A stretch of DNA of 15,000 bases from Pigoraptor vietnamica (Eukaryota > Opisthokonta > Filasterea): the NCBI GenBank assembly GCA_943704525.1, contig CALSCQ010001455.1, positions 1-15,000 on the forward strand, read 5' to 3'. The notes under the pieces were generated by a model, which was not told the origin of the DNA, made no database searches, and saw only the letters and a program-made list of their open reading frames with translations. Below are positions 1-9,472 of this stretch, in pieces. Each line of letters opens with the position of its first letter. Position 1 is the first letter of the stretch. A program made the position numbers and the translations under genes.

Positions 1-164
<164 letters not shown>

Positions 165-262
165 TTGAACGATCAATTGGTTTAATTCCTCTTTGCACTT
201 CGATGTCCCTGTTCACCTTCATGTCCGCTTATTTGAGGCCCTTCCCGCCTTTGCGCGCGTAG
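165..262 (+). other. 3' end of an intron of the large glucanase gene
   Basis: The reading frame that gives the conserved CEMIP-like residues downstream has a stop codon (TAG, 260-262) exactly where a polypyrimidine-rich stretch ends in GCGTAG. This fits an acceptor AG at 261-262. The 5' end of the intron is outside the window or left of the microsatellite. Confidence 0.7.
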
Positions 263-3200
263 TCCAACGGGCAAAAGTTTCGCTATCAGGCCGTCGTGAT
301 GACGGGCGCGTCGTACACGCTCCACTTCCCCTATCCCACGCCTCCCGAGCTGCGCCTCCAGCTGAACAACGTCGAACTGGGACAGTCTCTCCGCATCGGT
401 ATCTGCTATCCTCCCGGGACGACGGGCTTTGAGGTGCGTGTACGTGTGCACGTTTAGGCGCTGTTGGGGCCGAGAGTGGTTGAGTGGTGACAGAGTGTGT
501 GTGTGGTGCACGCCAGCTTTGTTCCTTGCTGTTGGCACCATCGCCGGTCGTCTATTGCTAAGTATCGCTTCTCACTTCTTTAAGGTGCGCCGTGGCCTCT
601 ACGTGGACAACTTCCGCTCCCCCGGATCTTGGGACACTTCCACGCCCATTTCATCCGCAGCGAGCATCGACGACGCCGCCGTCGCCAGTGGGGACGCGTA
701 CTATTTCGACTCTGCGCGTCGCCTCCTCTTCGTGCGACTCACCCAGCGCAATGCACGCACGGACTACTGGAACTACTGCCCCTCGCAAGGCTGCGAGCAG
801 CTGTTCGTTCGCGCTACAGTCCCGGCCGGCTCGTCGCAGTCGTCGGGAGCGTGCATCAGCGAAGCGTACCCGACGTACCAAGTGACGTCCGGCGCCTTCT
901 TCGACCTCGCGCTTACGCCGGTGGGCTCTGTGCCGCAGACGCAGCTTCCCGCCACGAGCGCCCCGCCGAAGCCCTCGTCGTCTCCCGCCAAATCGTCTCT
1001 CCCGCCTTCTGGCGCGCCGGCCGCCACCTCCACGCCTGCGGCAGTTGCTTCCCCTCCGGCCGTTACTACCGCGCAGCAACCTCCGCCGTCGCAGGGCACC
1101 GGAAAGCTCTATCTCACGAAGGATCGCGCGCTCGTCTTTGCCGACGGATCGGCGCCGGGGCGCGTTTCGATTGCGGGGGCGGCGGGCGTTCAGCGCGTGC
1201 AGGACACACCGCCGGCGGACGCCGTCGTCTTTGCTGCGAGCGGCCTATATGGCCCAATCACGAGTGCGGGTGCCGCGGCGTCGTTCTCCCTGTCACTGGA
1301 CGCGGGTGCGGCGGCCGGTGCGGGGACACAAGCGTCGCTCGCGTTCGATTTCGACGGCGACGGAAAGGCGGACCGCGTGGAGACCTACTCTTACTTTGCC
1401 ACGGACGCCGCCGTTGGGTTCGAGGCGTACTCTTCACAGAAGGCCACGCTCAAGGTCGTCGTCACCGGCGCATACCAAGCGTTCAACGGCGGATCCATTC
1501 GTCTCTCCCTGTGGACGGCGATTGGCAGCGCAGCCGTGGACGTAGGCGTTGGCGGCGGTGCTTCCGACCCGGCGACGTCGTTCCTTTCTGTGCCTTACGC
1601 GCTCTCGCAAGACAAGCCGTCCGGACCGCCGACGACTGCGAGCGCGCCAGCGACGTCGACGCCGCAGTCTCGCACGCCGTCTCCTTCGCCACAGCAGCCG
1701 GTCGTGACGTCCTCCCCCGCGTCGCCGCCGTCTCCGGCGCCGTCGCCGCCGGGAGGTGCTGGATGGTCGCTGGTGTGGAGCGACGAGTTTGACGGCACGT
1801 CGCTGGACCCTCGCAAGTGGGACGTCGAAGTGAACTGCTGGGGCGGCGGCAACGGCGAGAAGCAATGCTACACGTCGAGCGGCGACAACATCGCCGTGAA
1901 GGATGGGACGCTGTCGCTCGTGCCAAAGTACTATCCGAACGGGTACCAGGGAGTGAGCGAGGCGAACGGGTGCACGCTGAACAACGAGAATTCGTGCACG
2001 TGGACGCAGCCTGCGACGTCTGGGCGGGTGCGGACGCTGAAGGCCGTGGATGGGTCGTGGCTGTATGGCCGTTTTGAGATACGGTGCGTACGGCATCCAT
2101 GTCAACGACTTTTGGTTTTGTGCCCACTCGCAAATGTGTTACGTTCATCCCAGTTGCTCCTGCATCACGCCGACAACTGTGTGGAGCAGCACTATCGCGC
2201 ACGTGTCTCGTAGCTAACTGTCTCAACACCTCACAGCGCCAAGATGCCGCGCGGGGACTACCTGTGGCCTGCGATGTGGATGCTCCCCACAGACAACAAG
2301 TACGGGACGTGGGCGGCGAGTGGCGAGATTGACATTATGGAGTATCGCGGACAGCAGCGCAATATCGGCGAGCACACGATTCACTTTGGGGGCGCTTGGC
2401 CGAACAACGTGTACCACGGCAGTGGACCGAAGGACTACGGCGTCGACCTCTCCGCAGACTTCCACGTGTATGCGGTGGAGTGGTCGCGCGATGCCATCAA
2501 CTGGTACCTGGACGGCAAGCAGGTGCGCTTGTCTGCGTGTGCGCACCCAGCGCGTGAGGAATGCTTGCGGCAAATAACCTGCTGTCTGCAATGACACCTT
2601 TGCGATTGTGTTGTGTCTCCGAAGTGTGAACGTTCGTACTCGCTTGAGAGTGCGGTGCGTGTGTGCGGCATGCGTGTGCTATCTGCCCGTCAATTTGCTG
2701 TTACTGCAAATAGAAATTGTTAATCACGTGCTACCCTCCCAGGTCCATTCCGAGTCGCTCGTGCGCAGCTTCTACTCTGGCAAGGGCACAAACCCGTACA
2801 CCGCCGACAGACAGCCCTTCGACCAGCGCTTCCACCTTCTCCTCAACCTCGCCGTCGCAGGGGGGTTCTTTGGCGGATACCCCGCGTTCGACGCCGCGAC
2901 TGCGTCCAAGACGTGGTCGCAGCCGTTCGTCATTGATTACGTGCGCGTGTACACGGCCGGTCCCAACGCTCCGCAGCAATCGCCATCACTCCCCCCACCC
3001 CTCCCGTCCACCAGCAAGGTCCCCGCAGCCTCTTCTGCGCCGCCGCCCGTTGCAACGTCAGCGCCCGCTCCCACTGCTACGAGTGGTGCCTTGGACGGTT
3101 GGCAATTGGCGTGGAGCGACGAGTTTGACGGAACGTCGCTGGACCCTCGCAAGTGGGACGTCGAAGTGAACTGCTGGGGCGGCGGCAACGGCGAGAAGCA

Positions 3201-6200
3201 ATGCTACACGTCGAGCGGCGACAACATCGCCGTGAAGGATGGGACGCTGTCGCTCGTGCCAAAGTACTATCCGAACGGGTACCAGGGAGTGAGCGAGGCG
3301 AACGGGTGCACGCTGAACAACGAGAATTCGTGCACGTGGACGCAGCCTGCGACGTCTGGGCGCGTGCGGACGCTGAAGGCGGTTGACGGGTCGTGGCTGT
3401 ACGGCCGCTTTGAGATACGGTGGGTGTTGTGCAGTCGTATACATGGTGTATTATCACACGTAATAGCATTCCCCCCCCCCTCTCAATCCGCGTGCGCGCT
3501 TCACACATCACTGCCACGCGGTCTCGGATTCAGGCACTTTGTACTTCGCACACACACACACGCGCTCACTCATGCGCGCACGCACTTTCATGCGTGGTTA
3601 CAAATGCCCAACCTCCCTCACGCAGCGCCAAGATGCCGCGCGGGGACTACCTGTGGCCTGCGATATGGATGCTCCCCACAGACAACAAGTACGGGACGTG
3701 GGCGGCGAGTGGCGAGATTGACATTATGGAGTATCGCGGACAGCAGCGCAATATCGGCGAGCACACGATTCACTTTGGGGGCGCTTGGCCGAACAACGTG
3801 TACCACGGCAGTGGACCGAAGGACTACGGCGTCGACCTCTCCGCAGACTTCCACGTGTACGCGGTGGAGTGGTCGCGCGATGCCATCAACTGGTACCTGG
3901 ACGGCAAGCAGGTACGTCCCCGCGCGCGTAACGTGTGTGTGTTGAGCGTGTGTCTGTCTGTGTTCTTGTTTGAGTGTTTGTGTGCGCGTATGCGTGCACA
4001 ACGGCGTTAAGAATGTGCGTTTTGGTTTGTTGTTGTGTGCGTGGGATGCATCGTCAGTGCATGAGAGCATTCTCTGCCGATTCGAGTGTTACTGCGCGTT
4101 ACTCACAATTCCATCCCCGCAGGTCCACTCCGAGTCCCTCGTGCGCAGCTTCTACTCTGGCAAGGGCACAAACCCGTACACCGCCGACAGACAGCCCTTC
4201 GACCAGCGCTTCCACCTTCTCCTCAACCTCGCCGTCGCAGGGGGGTTCTTCGGTGGATACCCCGCGTTCGACGCCGCGACTGCGTCCAAGTCGTGGTCGC
4301 AGCCGTTCGTCATTGATTACGTGCGCGTCTATCGCACCGCGCAGTGCTTCAACGGAAAGCAAGACGCTGACGAGACGGACGTGGACTGCGGTGGCGTGCG
4401 CTGCGCCGCGTGCGTGGGACGTCCCGCGCCTCCCGTCGTCCCCACGTGCTCCGACGGCCTGAAGAACGGCGACGAAACGGGCGTGGATTGCGGTGGCGCC
4501 AAGTGCAAGCCCTGCACTGTGTTGCCGCCCGCAGCCGCCGCCGTGCTCTTCCTTGGGTCGACCGGGTCCCTGACAGCGAGTGCGGGGACGTCGCTCTCGT
4601 CCGTCACACTGGCCTCCGCCAACGGCGTCAATAGGGACGGTTCGATCCCGGCGGCGGGCGCGGCAACGTTTTTGGCGAAGGGTCTCTACGGGGATGTCGT
4701 TGCGAACGGAAAGGTCGCGTTCAATATGTACGTCGACGCGCTGCAGGCGGTCGGCGTTGGCGTGCAGCTCGCGCTCGACGTCGACTTCACCGGCGACGGC
4801 ACGTGGGACCGCACAGAGACGTACAAGTACTTCGCCACCGACGCCGCCACCGGATACGAAGAGTATAATGAGAAGGTGGGCGTGCTCAAGACGAGTGGCT
4901 CGGCGACGTATGCAGCGCTGCGGAATGGGGCCGTGCGAGTGACTCTCTGGACGGCGATAGGGCGTGCTTCGGCCGTCGTGGCCGTGAACGACCCTCGTCT
5001 GCTGGCGTCGCGCATTACGCTCCCGTACACGTTTGTGCCCGCACCCACGACGCCGGTGGTGTGCCGTGCGAAGGCGAACGCCGACCGCGCTGCGCTGTGC
5101 GGCGCACTCGCGTGGGCGTGCGGACAAATTGCGTGCACGCAGGTGCGCGCGTCGTGCGATGCGGCCGTCCTCGTGCGCAACGCCAACTACGCATTCAATG
5201 AGTACTACCAGCGCGATGCGAAGATCGGCGCCACGTGCGACTTTGGGGGCACTGCGGAGGCCGTGCCCGTGAGCACGCAGACGGTGACCGCGTTCGACGG
5301 CTACTTTCTGAGGTGTTCCGTCTTCGCCGACATCGATGGTAACGGCGTGTTCGACGCGGACGAATTTTCCGCCGTGACGGACGCGCGCGGTGTCGCGTCC
5401 CTCCCCGTTCCCGCGACCGCCGGCGATTTCTCCATTGTGTTTGACTCTGTCCAAGGGCTTGAGTGCGTGGACGTCGTGACTGGGCTGCGCCCGCGTGTGC
5501 CCCTCCGCACCCGGCGTGGATGGCCTGTGGCGAACGTGCTCACATCCGTTGCTGTGGCGATGGTCGAGAGGGGAAGCGCGGAAGAGGCGGCCGTCGGCGC
5601 CGTGTCACGTGCCGTTCTGGGGGTCGACGGCATAGATGTGCGCTCGTACGACCCTATTGCCGCGAAGAACAATCGGCACTTTGGAACGTATGCGGCGCTG
5701 TACTCGCTCGTCGTGCAGTCGTACACTGTCGGCGGTGCGGCTGCCAAGCTCTCCCGTAAGGACGCGTTCGAAGGCCAGGCCGGCGCAGTGGCCGCCATCT
5801 TTGCGACGCTCGCAGACGCCGTGTCGGATGCGGCCGCAAGCGGGCGTACCGTTACCGTCAGTAACAGGACGCTCGTGGCATCGATGCTGTCGGCGACTGT
5901 GGCTGCTGCGGGAGGGTGGGTCCCCAACGCCATTCTCAGCGCGTCGGTCGATGCAAGCGTGCGCCTCGGCACGTCGTTCACGGCCGCTGTCGCCGCTTCG
6001 TCGAACGGCACGGAAGACTTCCGGGGTCTCGGCGCGTTTGCGCGCGTGGGCCAGGACTACATTGTCTCGGCGCTCACCGATTTTGTCGGCGGGCGGATGT
6101 CCGCGGACGCATTCCAGGGCAACACGAGCGACAGCGCGTTTGAGCGTCAAGTGAGCCAGGCACAAGGCTCCATGCCGACGTACGGTTGCAAGGACGCGTC

Positions 6201-6471
6201 TGCGCTCAACTACAACGCCGCCGCAACGGACTCGGACGGCACGTGCACGTACGCGCAGAACGGCCCGTCTTCCTCCTCAGGGTCGTCGTCCAATGCAGTC
6301 GCCATTGGCGTTGGTGTGGGCGTCGGAGTGGTCGCGCTCGCTGCGTGCGTCGCGGGGGTCGTGGTGTGGCAGAGGTCGAGGGGCGGCGCTGGAGCGTCGA
6401 CGTCGAAGGGGAAGGGCGTGTCTGAGTCGCAGCACGAGCTCAACGAAGTCGCGTACAGTCGCACCCACTAA
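263..6471 (+). CDS. Multidomain membrane-anchored CEMIP-like/GH16/CBM43 beta-glucanase, 3' portion (six exons)
   Basis: Exons are 263-433, 585-2083, 2237-2522, 2743-3419, 3626-3911 and 4123-6471. All junctions are GT-AG and in phase, giving 1755 residues with the N-terminus missing (numbering starts at S at 263). Residues 1-170 resemble the C-terminal part of CEMIP/TMEM2 (GICYPPGT; YCPSQGCE at about 121-128; then a Cys/AYP segment). Residues 230-397 are a module with DFDGDGKADRVETY. GH16 domain A is 451-722 and B is 772-1043, each with the catalytic GEIDIMEY (Glu587/592 and Glu908/913). Two C..GxxNGDETxVDCGGxxCxxC motifs lie at about 1048-1104. The D-rich module recurs at 1114-1277. X8/CBM43 is about 1285-1357 (WACGQ, YAFNEYYQ, CDFGG). 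An EF-hand-like loop DIDGNGVFDADE is near 1370. A helical region, a GCKDASALNYN motif (about 1660), a transmembrane helix (1697-1722) and a basic tail follow. The role is probably beta-1,3-glucan hydrolysis at the cell surface. GH16 and X8 calls are strong; the CEMIP call is from recognition by eye. Confidence 0.88.
434..584 (+). other. Intron, large glucanase gene
   Basis: The donor is GAG|gtgcgtg and the acceptor ctttaag|GTG, phase 0, 151 nt. A TTGCTAAG branch-like motif lies upstream of a pyrimidine tract. Splicing joins residues GFE to VRRGLYVDNF, restoring a continuous CEMIP-like segment. Confidence 0.85.
1101..1610 (+). other. D-rich glucanase-associated module, copy 1
   Basis: Within the large protein, this segment (LYLTKDRALVFADG to VPYAL) contains the calcium-loop-like DFDGDGKADRVETYSYFATD and a WTAIG motif. 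It matches a second copy at 4543-5034 (FTGDGTWDRTETYKYFATD, LWTAIG, LPYTF). By memory, similar modules accompany bacterial and fungal glucan-active enzymes. I cannot assign a CBM family number. It is flanked by Ser/Pro/Thr-rich linkers on both sides. Confidence 0.6.
2084..2236 (+). other. Intron 1 of GH16 copy A
   Basis: The donor is ATACG|gtgcgtac and the acceptor cctcacag|CGCC, 153 nt, splitting an Arg codon after its second base. TAGCTAACTG is a good branch-site candidate. Its sequence cannot be aligned with the equivalent intron of copy B (3420-3625). Confidence 0.93.
2523..2742 (+). other. Intron 2 of GH16 copy A
   Basis: The donor is AAGCAG|gtgcgctt and the acceptor ctcccag|GTCCA, 220 nt, phase 0. 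It joins DGKQ to VHSESLVRSF. It is unrelated by eye to the equivalent intron of copy B (3912-4122) apart from the splice signals. Confidence 0.93.
3420..3625 (+). other. Intron 1 of GH16 copy B
   Basis: The donor is ATACG|gtgggtgt and the acceptor ctcacgcag|CGCC, 206 nt, in the same split-Arg phase as copy A. It contains a C10 run near 3471 and a CA-rich tract (about 3549-3560). Confidence 0.93.
3912..4122 (+). other. Intron 2 of GH16 copy B
   Basis: The donor is AAGCAG|gtacgtcc and the acceptor ccccgcag|GTCCA, 211 nt, phase 0. The 5' two thirds are GT-rich. Confidence 0.93.
4339..4515 (+). other. Two Cys-rich NGDETxVDCGGxxCxxC motifs
   Basis: These are two tandem units of about 25 residues, QCFNGKQDADETDVDCGG... 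and TCSDGLKNGDETGVDCGG..., each ending in CxxC. They are separated by a short Pro-rich spacer. Such short disulfide motifs recur in extracellular proteins of many protists. Their function is unknown; they may act as rigid spacers. Confidence 0.75.
4543..5034 (+). other. D-rich glucanase-associated module, copy 2
   Basis: This is the paralogue of the module at 1101-1610. It shares LYGxxxxxGxxxFxxxxDA, the GDGxxDRxETYxYFATDAAxGxE core, LWTAIG and a terminal PY. Unlike the GH16 copies, the two modules are well diverged, so they were not part of the same recent homogenisation. Confidence 0.6.
5056..5275 (+). other. X8/CBM43 domain
   Basis: The segment has the X8 hallmarks: a first Cys in VVCRAKA, ALxWACGQIAC, a central Cys, then YAFNEYYQ and a terminal CDFGGTA. 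CBM43 domains of plant and fungal glucanases and glucanosyltransferases bind beta-1,3-glucan. Here it would hold the tandem GH16 enzymes on laminarin- or callose-like substrate. Confidence 0.85.
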
Positions 6472-7467
6472 CGTGTCGCGGGCGTCGTTACTCGGGTTGA
6501 TTGAAATCCTACACTGCGTAAACTTGAGCAGAGTTGCAAGCGAGCCTGAAGTGGCACCGCAGCATGTGTTTGTGAGAAGTTGAGCGTTGGTGCACTCGCG
6601 TCGCTGTTGAAGGCTGAAGCGATCGCGCTCATTTATAACTTGTTTTGGGGATAGCAACCATATCGTCGGCAGTTGTGCTCAGTGTGCCTGCAGTGCGGTC
6701 CTCCGCCCTGAGTTTGACACTCCATGGCCTCGGCAGTCGCTTCCCTGCCATGGAGAGCCGCCCCCGAAAAGACGTCGCTACTGACGATCTGTCACGGCAA
6801 ACAAAGCCGCCGGCTCTCTCTCTCTCTCTCACTCTGTCGCCCCCATGTACGTCACGGCGCTGTCCTGTTGGAGAGGCAGCAAAAGTGAACTGCGCCGCGC
6901 CAATTGCGCCCCAGGGATGCTAATCCCCGATTGCGCCGTGCCTGGTGCCGAGAATTCGAATACGCTTTCGGGGTAACAGCCGTAGTCAGCCGGGTCACGT
7001 GAAGGGCGCAATTCGATGCGGCCACACCCCGACTTGGGACATGCCGTGTGTGCACACACAAGCGCGAATGTGTGTGTGTCTCGTTTTTTTGTTTTTGTTT
7101 TTTGCGTGCGTGTGCAAGAGACCTCACATGGAGGGACTGTCTTTGTTTTTCTTTTGGTTTCTAATTTTGCCGGCGCACTGTGCCACCCATCTCCCTTACC
7201 CGACTGAAATACGCGACCGGACGAACCCCGCGCCCTCTTCGCTCAATAGCGCTTTCATCTGCGCCCTCTTTGTGGCCGCTTCGGCGGTGACGAAGAGTGG
7301 GCTTAGGGGGCCCTCACCCACCTTTCCGTCCCCCTTTCAACAGTATTCGATTAATTCCGGAGCCACGCGGCCGCGCGCCTCTCACTCTTATCTCTCGTTA
7401 CGAGACTGAAACACGTACCCTCAGTGAACAGCGACACGTCGTGGGCACGGCGCGTGCCTCGTGCGCC
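6472..7467. other. Intergenic region between the glucanase and PC-esterase genes
   Basis: I see no convincing gene in these 996 bases. It should hold the 3' UTR of the upstream gene and the promoter/5' UTR of the downstream one. Visible details are a 9-bp inverted repeat (6720-6728 CTCCATGGC against 6747-6755), a CT run near 6815-6830, and a T-rich tract at about 7085-7105. No AATAAA polyadenylation hexamer is seen on the plus strand just after 6471. Confidence 0.6.
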
Positions 7468-8989
7468 ATGTCGGAGTCCGTATGGCACTTGCCGTCGGGC
7501 TCCGTGCGAGTCGTTGTAATCCCCGTCTTCGCCGTCTGCATGCTTGCCTCTGCGTACATGATGCTGGGCGCTTCGTTGGACCTGACGGAAATGACCCTGG
7601 CGCCCCCCGTCGGCGAAGATGCCGCGCAGCGTGAGGGCATGATCGAGCACGATGATTTCGCTCCGAGCGCCGAAGACGACACACTTGCGCTGACCATCGA
7701 CGCCGGCGTTGAACCCGTGGTCGTGTGCGAGGCGAGGCAGTCGTGTAACGTACCGTTGCTCTATCCCGACGAAAAGTGCGGCGTGCATGTCGTCGCGGAC
7801 ATTGAGGGCGGTGAGGGACTGGACGCATATCGTAAGCGAATCGCGGAGAATCTGCCGCGATGCACCCGTGGGGACGAGCGCGGTCGCTGGCTGCTCAACT
7901 GTCCGCCACCTATGACGGGCGTGGACATTGAAGACGTCCGCGCGTGCGACTGGCGCAGCGCCACGTGGCAGCCGTTTGAATGCAGCGTCGCCGAGCCCTC
8001 CATCGAAGAGACACGCGTGTGTTTGGAGTCGCACGTCGTGTTGGCGTTTGGAGATTCGACGCTGCGAAACGTGCTCAACGCCACGCTGGACATTGGCGGC
8101 CTCGACGGCATTGGCTTTGACAGCAGGCACGGGTACTGGGACTCACTCTCGAGCGAGGGGGACGCGCGCGTGTTCTACCTCTACAATCCACGCTGCTATC
8201 TCCCTGACGACCCAACGCCGCGTCCGTACGGCGCTTGGTGCGACGACTTTCGCATCGTATTCCAAGAGTTGGTCGGCCGCGTGGAGGCGCGTCTTGCGGA
8301 CAGCGCGCGAGAGAGGCCGTCGCAGCCGCGCAGGCTCGTGTTCCTGTTGGGCACACTATTCACGGACAGGCCGCTGCACGCGTACGTCGAAACGCTGGCG
8401 CAAAACGGAACGTTTCTGTCGAGAATGTCCAAGGCGTTGGGGTACGACAGGGCCGACGGAACGACGCCGCGGCCGCTCGCCGTGCTCAAGTCGCGCTCGC
8501 TCGTCAACCGAACACTCGAGTCGCACTATCGCGCGAACGCGAATTTGAGAAAGTACGTCGATGCGCGGCGGCCAGACGCAACCACGGACGTCCGCCTTTT
8601 CGATGTAATGCAGGTGCGTGCGCGCGTGAGTGCCCGTGTGTTTGGGGGGGAGGGGGAGACAGTGGGTATGTGCCGGACTGTGTCTAGCGTCTGTGGCATA
8701 CACGCACGACACACATACACACACACACTCACTAACCGACACACGCGAGCGCCCACACGCGCACATGCACACACACATACATACACCTCTAATTGCGAAT
8801 CCGTCACGGCCGCACACGCACACTCGCCAACAGATACACCACGCCGCCGAGCACCTCCGCGTCGTCGACCACTGCATGTGCCACTTTCAAGGGAACGATC
8901 CGCGCATGCCGCCAGGTCACCGCGTGGGATTGCCCGTCAACCGCGAAACGGCGCGCGTCCTCCTCACGCTAATGTGCCCTGACTTATGA
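7468..8989 (+). CDS. Type II membrane PC-esterase/NXPE/TBL-like (SGNH-type) protein, two exons
   Basis: Exons are 7468-8613 and 8834-8989, giving 433 residues. The ATG at 7468 is the first in frame and is followed by a short cytoplasmic stretch and a transmembrane segment (about residues 13-35), so the rest should be lumenal or extracellular. After an acidic spacer comes a Cys-rich part with a WQPFEC element. The nucleophile block AFGDSTLRNVLNATLD (Ser197) follows, as in the GDS motif of Pmr5/Cas1p/NXPE acyl-esterase relatives. The second exon carries VVDHCMCHF near residues 392-400, a plausible place for the catalytic Asp/His pair, and ends in LMCPDL. Family members move or remove O-acetyl groups on glycans; the substrate here is unknown. 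The spacing of Asp and His (D-x4-H, or D-H adjacent) differs from the usual DxxH. Confidence 0.8.
8614..8833 (+). other. Intron of the PC-esterase-like gene
   Basis: The donor is ATGCAG|gtgcgtgc and the acceptor gccaacag|ATACACC, 220 nt, phase 0. It is rich in CA and GT repeats and contains a G run at 8644-8650. Without it the C-terminal DHCMCHF segment would be lost. Confidence 0.87.
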
Positions 8990-9472
8990 GCCGGCGTTGC
9001 GTTTTTTCGTCTCTCGTGGCGTCGCGTTCTGGGGCTCTCTTGCACACACTATTGCCTTGCTGTTGCACTGTTTATTAAGTGTCGTCTGCGCACTGTCACG
9101 TCAGCCTATACGTCCCGCGTCGTAGGGGACGTGCTGTCATGTGCGCTTGGTTCATAAGTATTGCCTGTCAATTCGTATCTATTGCACTGCGTGCGCTATG
9201 CATGGGAGGCGAAACGGTGGCGCTTCCTCGTTTGTCGCCTTATTTGCCGTGCATTCGTGCTTCTCGTGCCATCAATATAGCCGGGAGTAATGCTGTTGTA
9301 CGCGACAGTACCATCGCTTGCCCATGGCCGTGTCGCTCGAAGGATGCCCTTCGCTCTCCGGCTTCCCCTTCCGTTTCTGTTGTCGCAGCGAGCTGCAGCT
9401 GTGTGCATGGGTCTAAGCCTTCTCTACGTTGTCCTCACAGTCCGCATGCAAGTGCAACGGCTCTTTAGTTCG
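8990..9472. other. Convergent intergenic region
   Basis: The region lies between the 3' ends of the plus-strand PC-esterase-like gene and the minus-strand LRR gene. I see no supported gene. TTTATT at 9071-9076 reads AATAAA on the minus strand and could be a distant polyadenylation signal for the LRR gene, but it is about 400 bases past the stop. Confidence 0.5.

Larger units (their letters stand above)
1764..2952 (+). repeat. GH16 tandem duplication, copy A (includes two introns)
   Basis: The GH16 catalytic domain runs from WSLVWSDEFDG to VRVY and is split by introns 2084-2236 and 2523-2742. The catalytic motif GEIDIMEY is encoded at 2322-2345. Exon sequence is about 98% identical to copy B, with about 15-16 differences by eye in about 800 bases. 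Between the shared WSDEF and VRVY only two residues differ (Met/Ile before W in PAMW, and Thr/Ser in ASKTW). Confidence 0.95.
3100..4332 (+). repeat. GH16 tandem duplication, copy B (includes two introns)
   Basis: This is the second GH16 catalytic domain, with introns 3420-3625 and 3912-4122 at exactly the same codon positions and phases as in copy A. The catalytic motif GEIDIMEY is intact, so both domains are predicted active. A Pro/Ser/Ala-rich linker of about 50 residues separates the copies. After copy B the sequence goes straight into the Cys-rich DCGG motifs. Confidence 0.95.

Noticed and set aside
629-1792. 387-codon open frame in another plus-strand frame over the first large exon
   Set aside because: It is a low-complexity Arg-rich shadow of the real frame, which carries CEMIP-like and GH16 residues and splices correctly.
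4099-5454. 451-codon open frame on the minus strand opposite the last glucanase exon
   Set aside because: It is an Arg/His-rich mirror of GC-rich coding DNA. The plus strand here encodes recognisable GH16, X8 and D-rich modules. The antisense product shows no domain, and long antisense frames are expected with this codon bias.
6645-6923. Small open frames in the 6472-7467 intergenic region
   Set aside because: They are short and lack motifs, and there is no splice signal linking them to a neighbour. The PC-esterase-like gene has a good ATG at 7468.
9079-9468. 129-codon plus-strand frame between the convergent genes
   Set aside because: It has mixed composition and no domain. It lies in the expected 3' UTRs of two convergent genes, with no sign of splicing or conserved motif.
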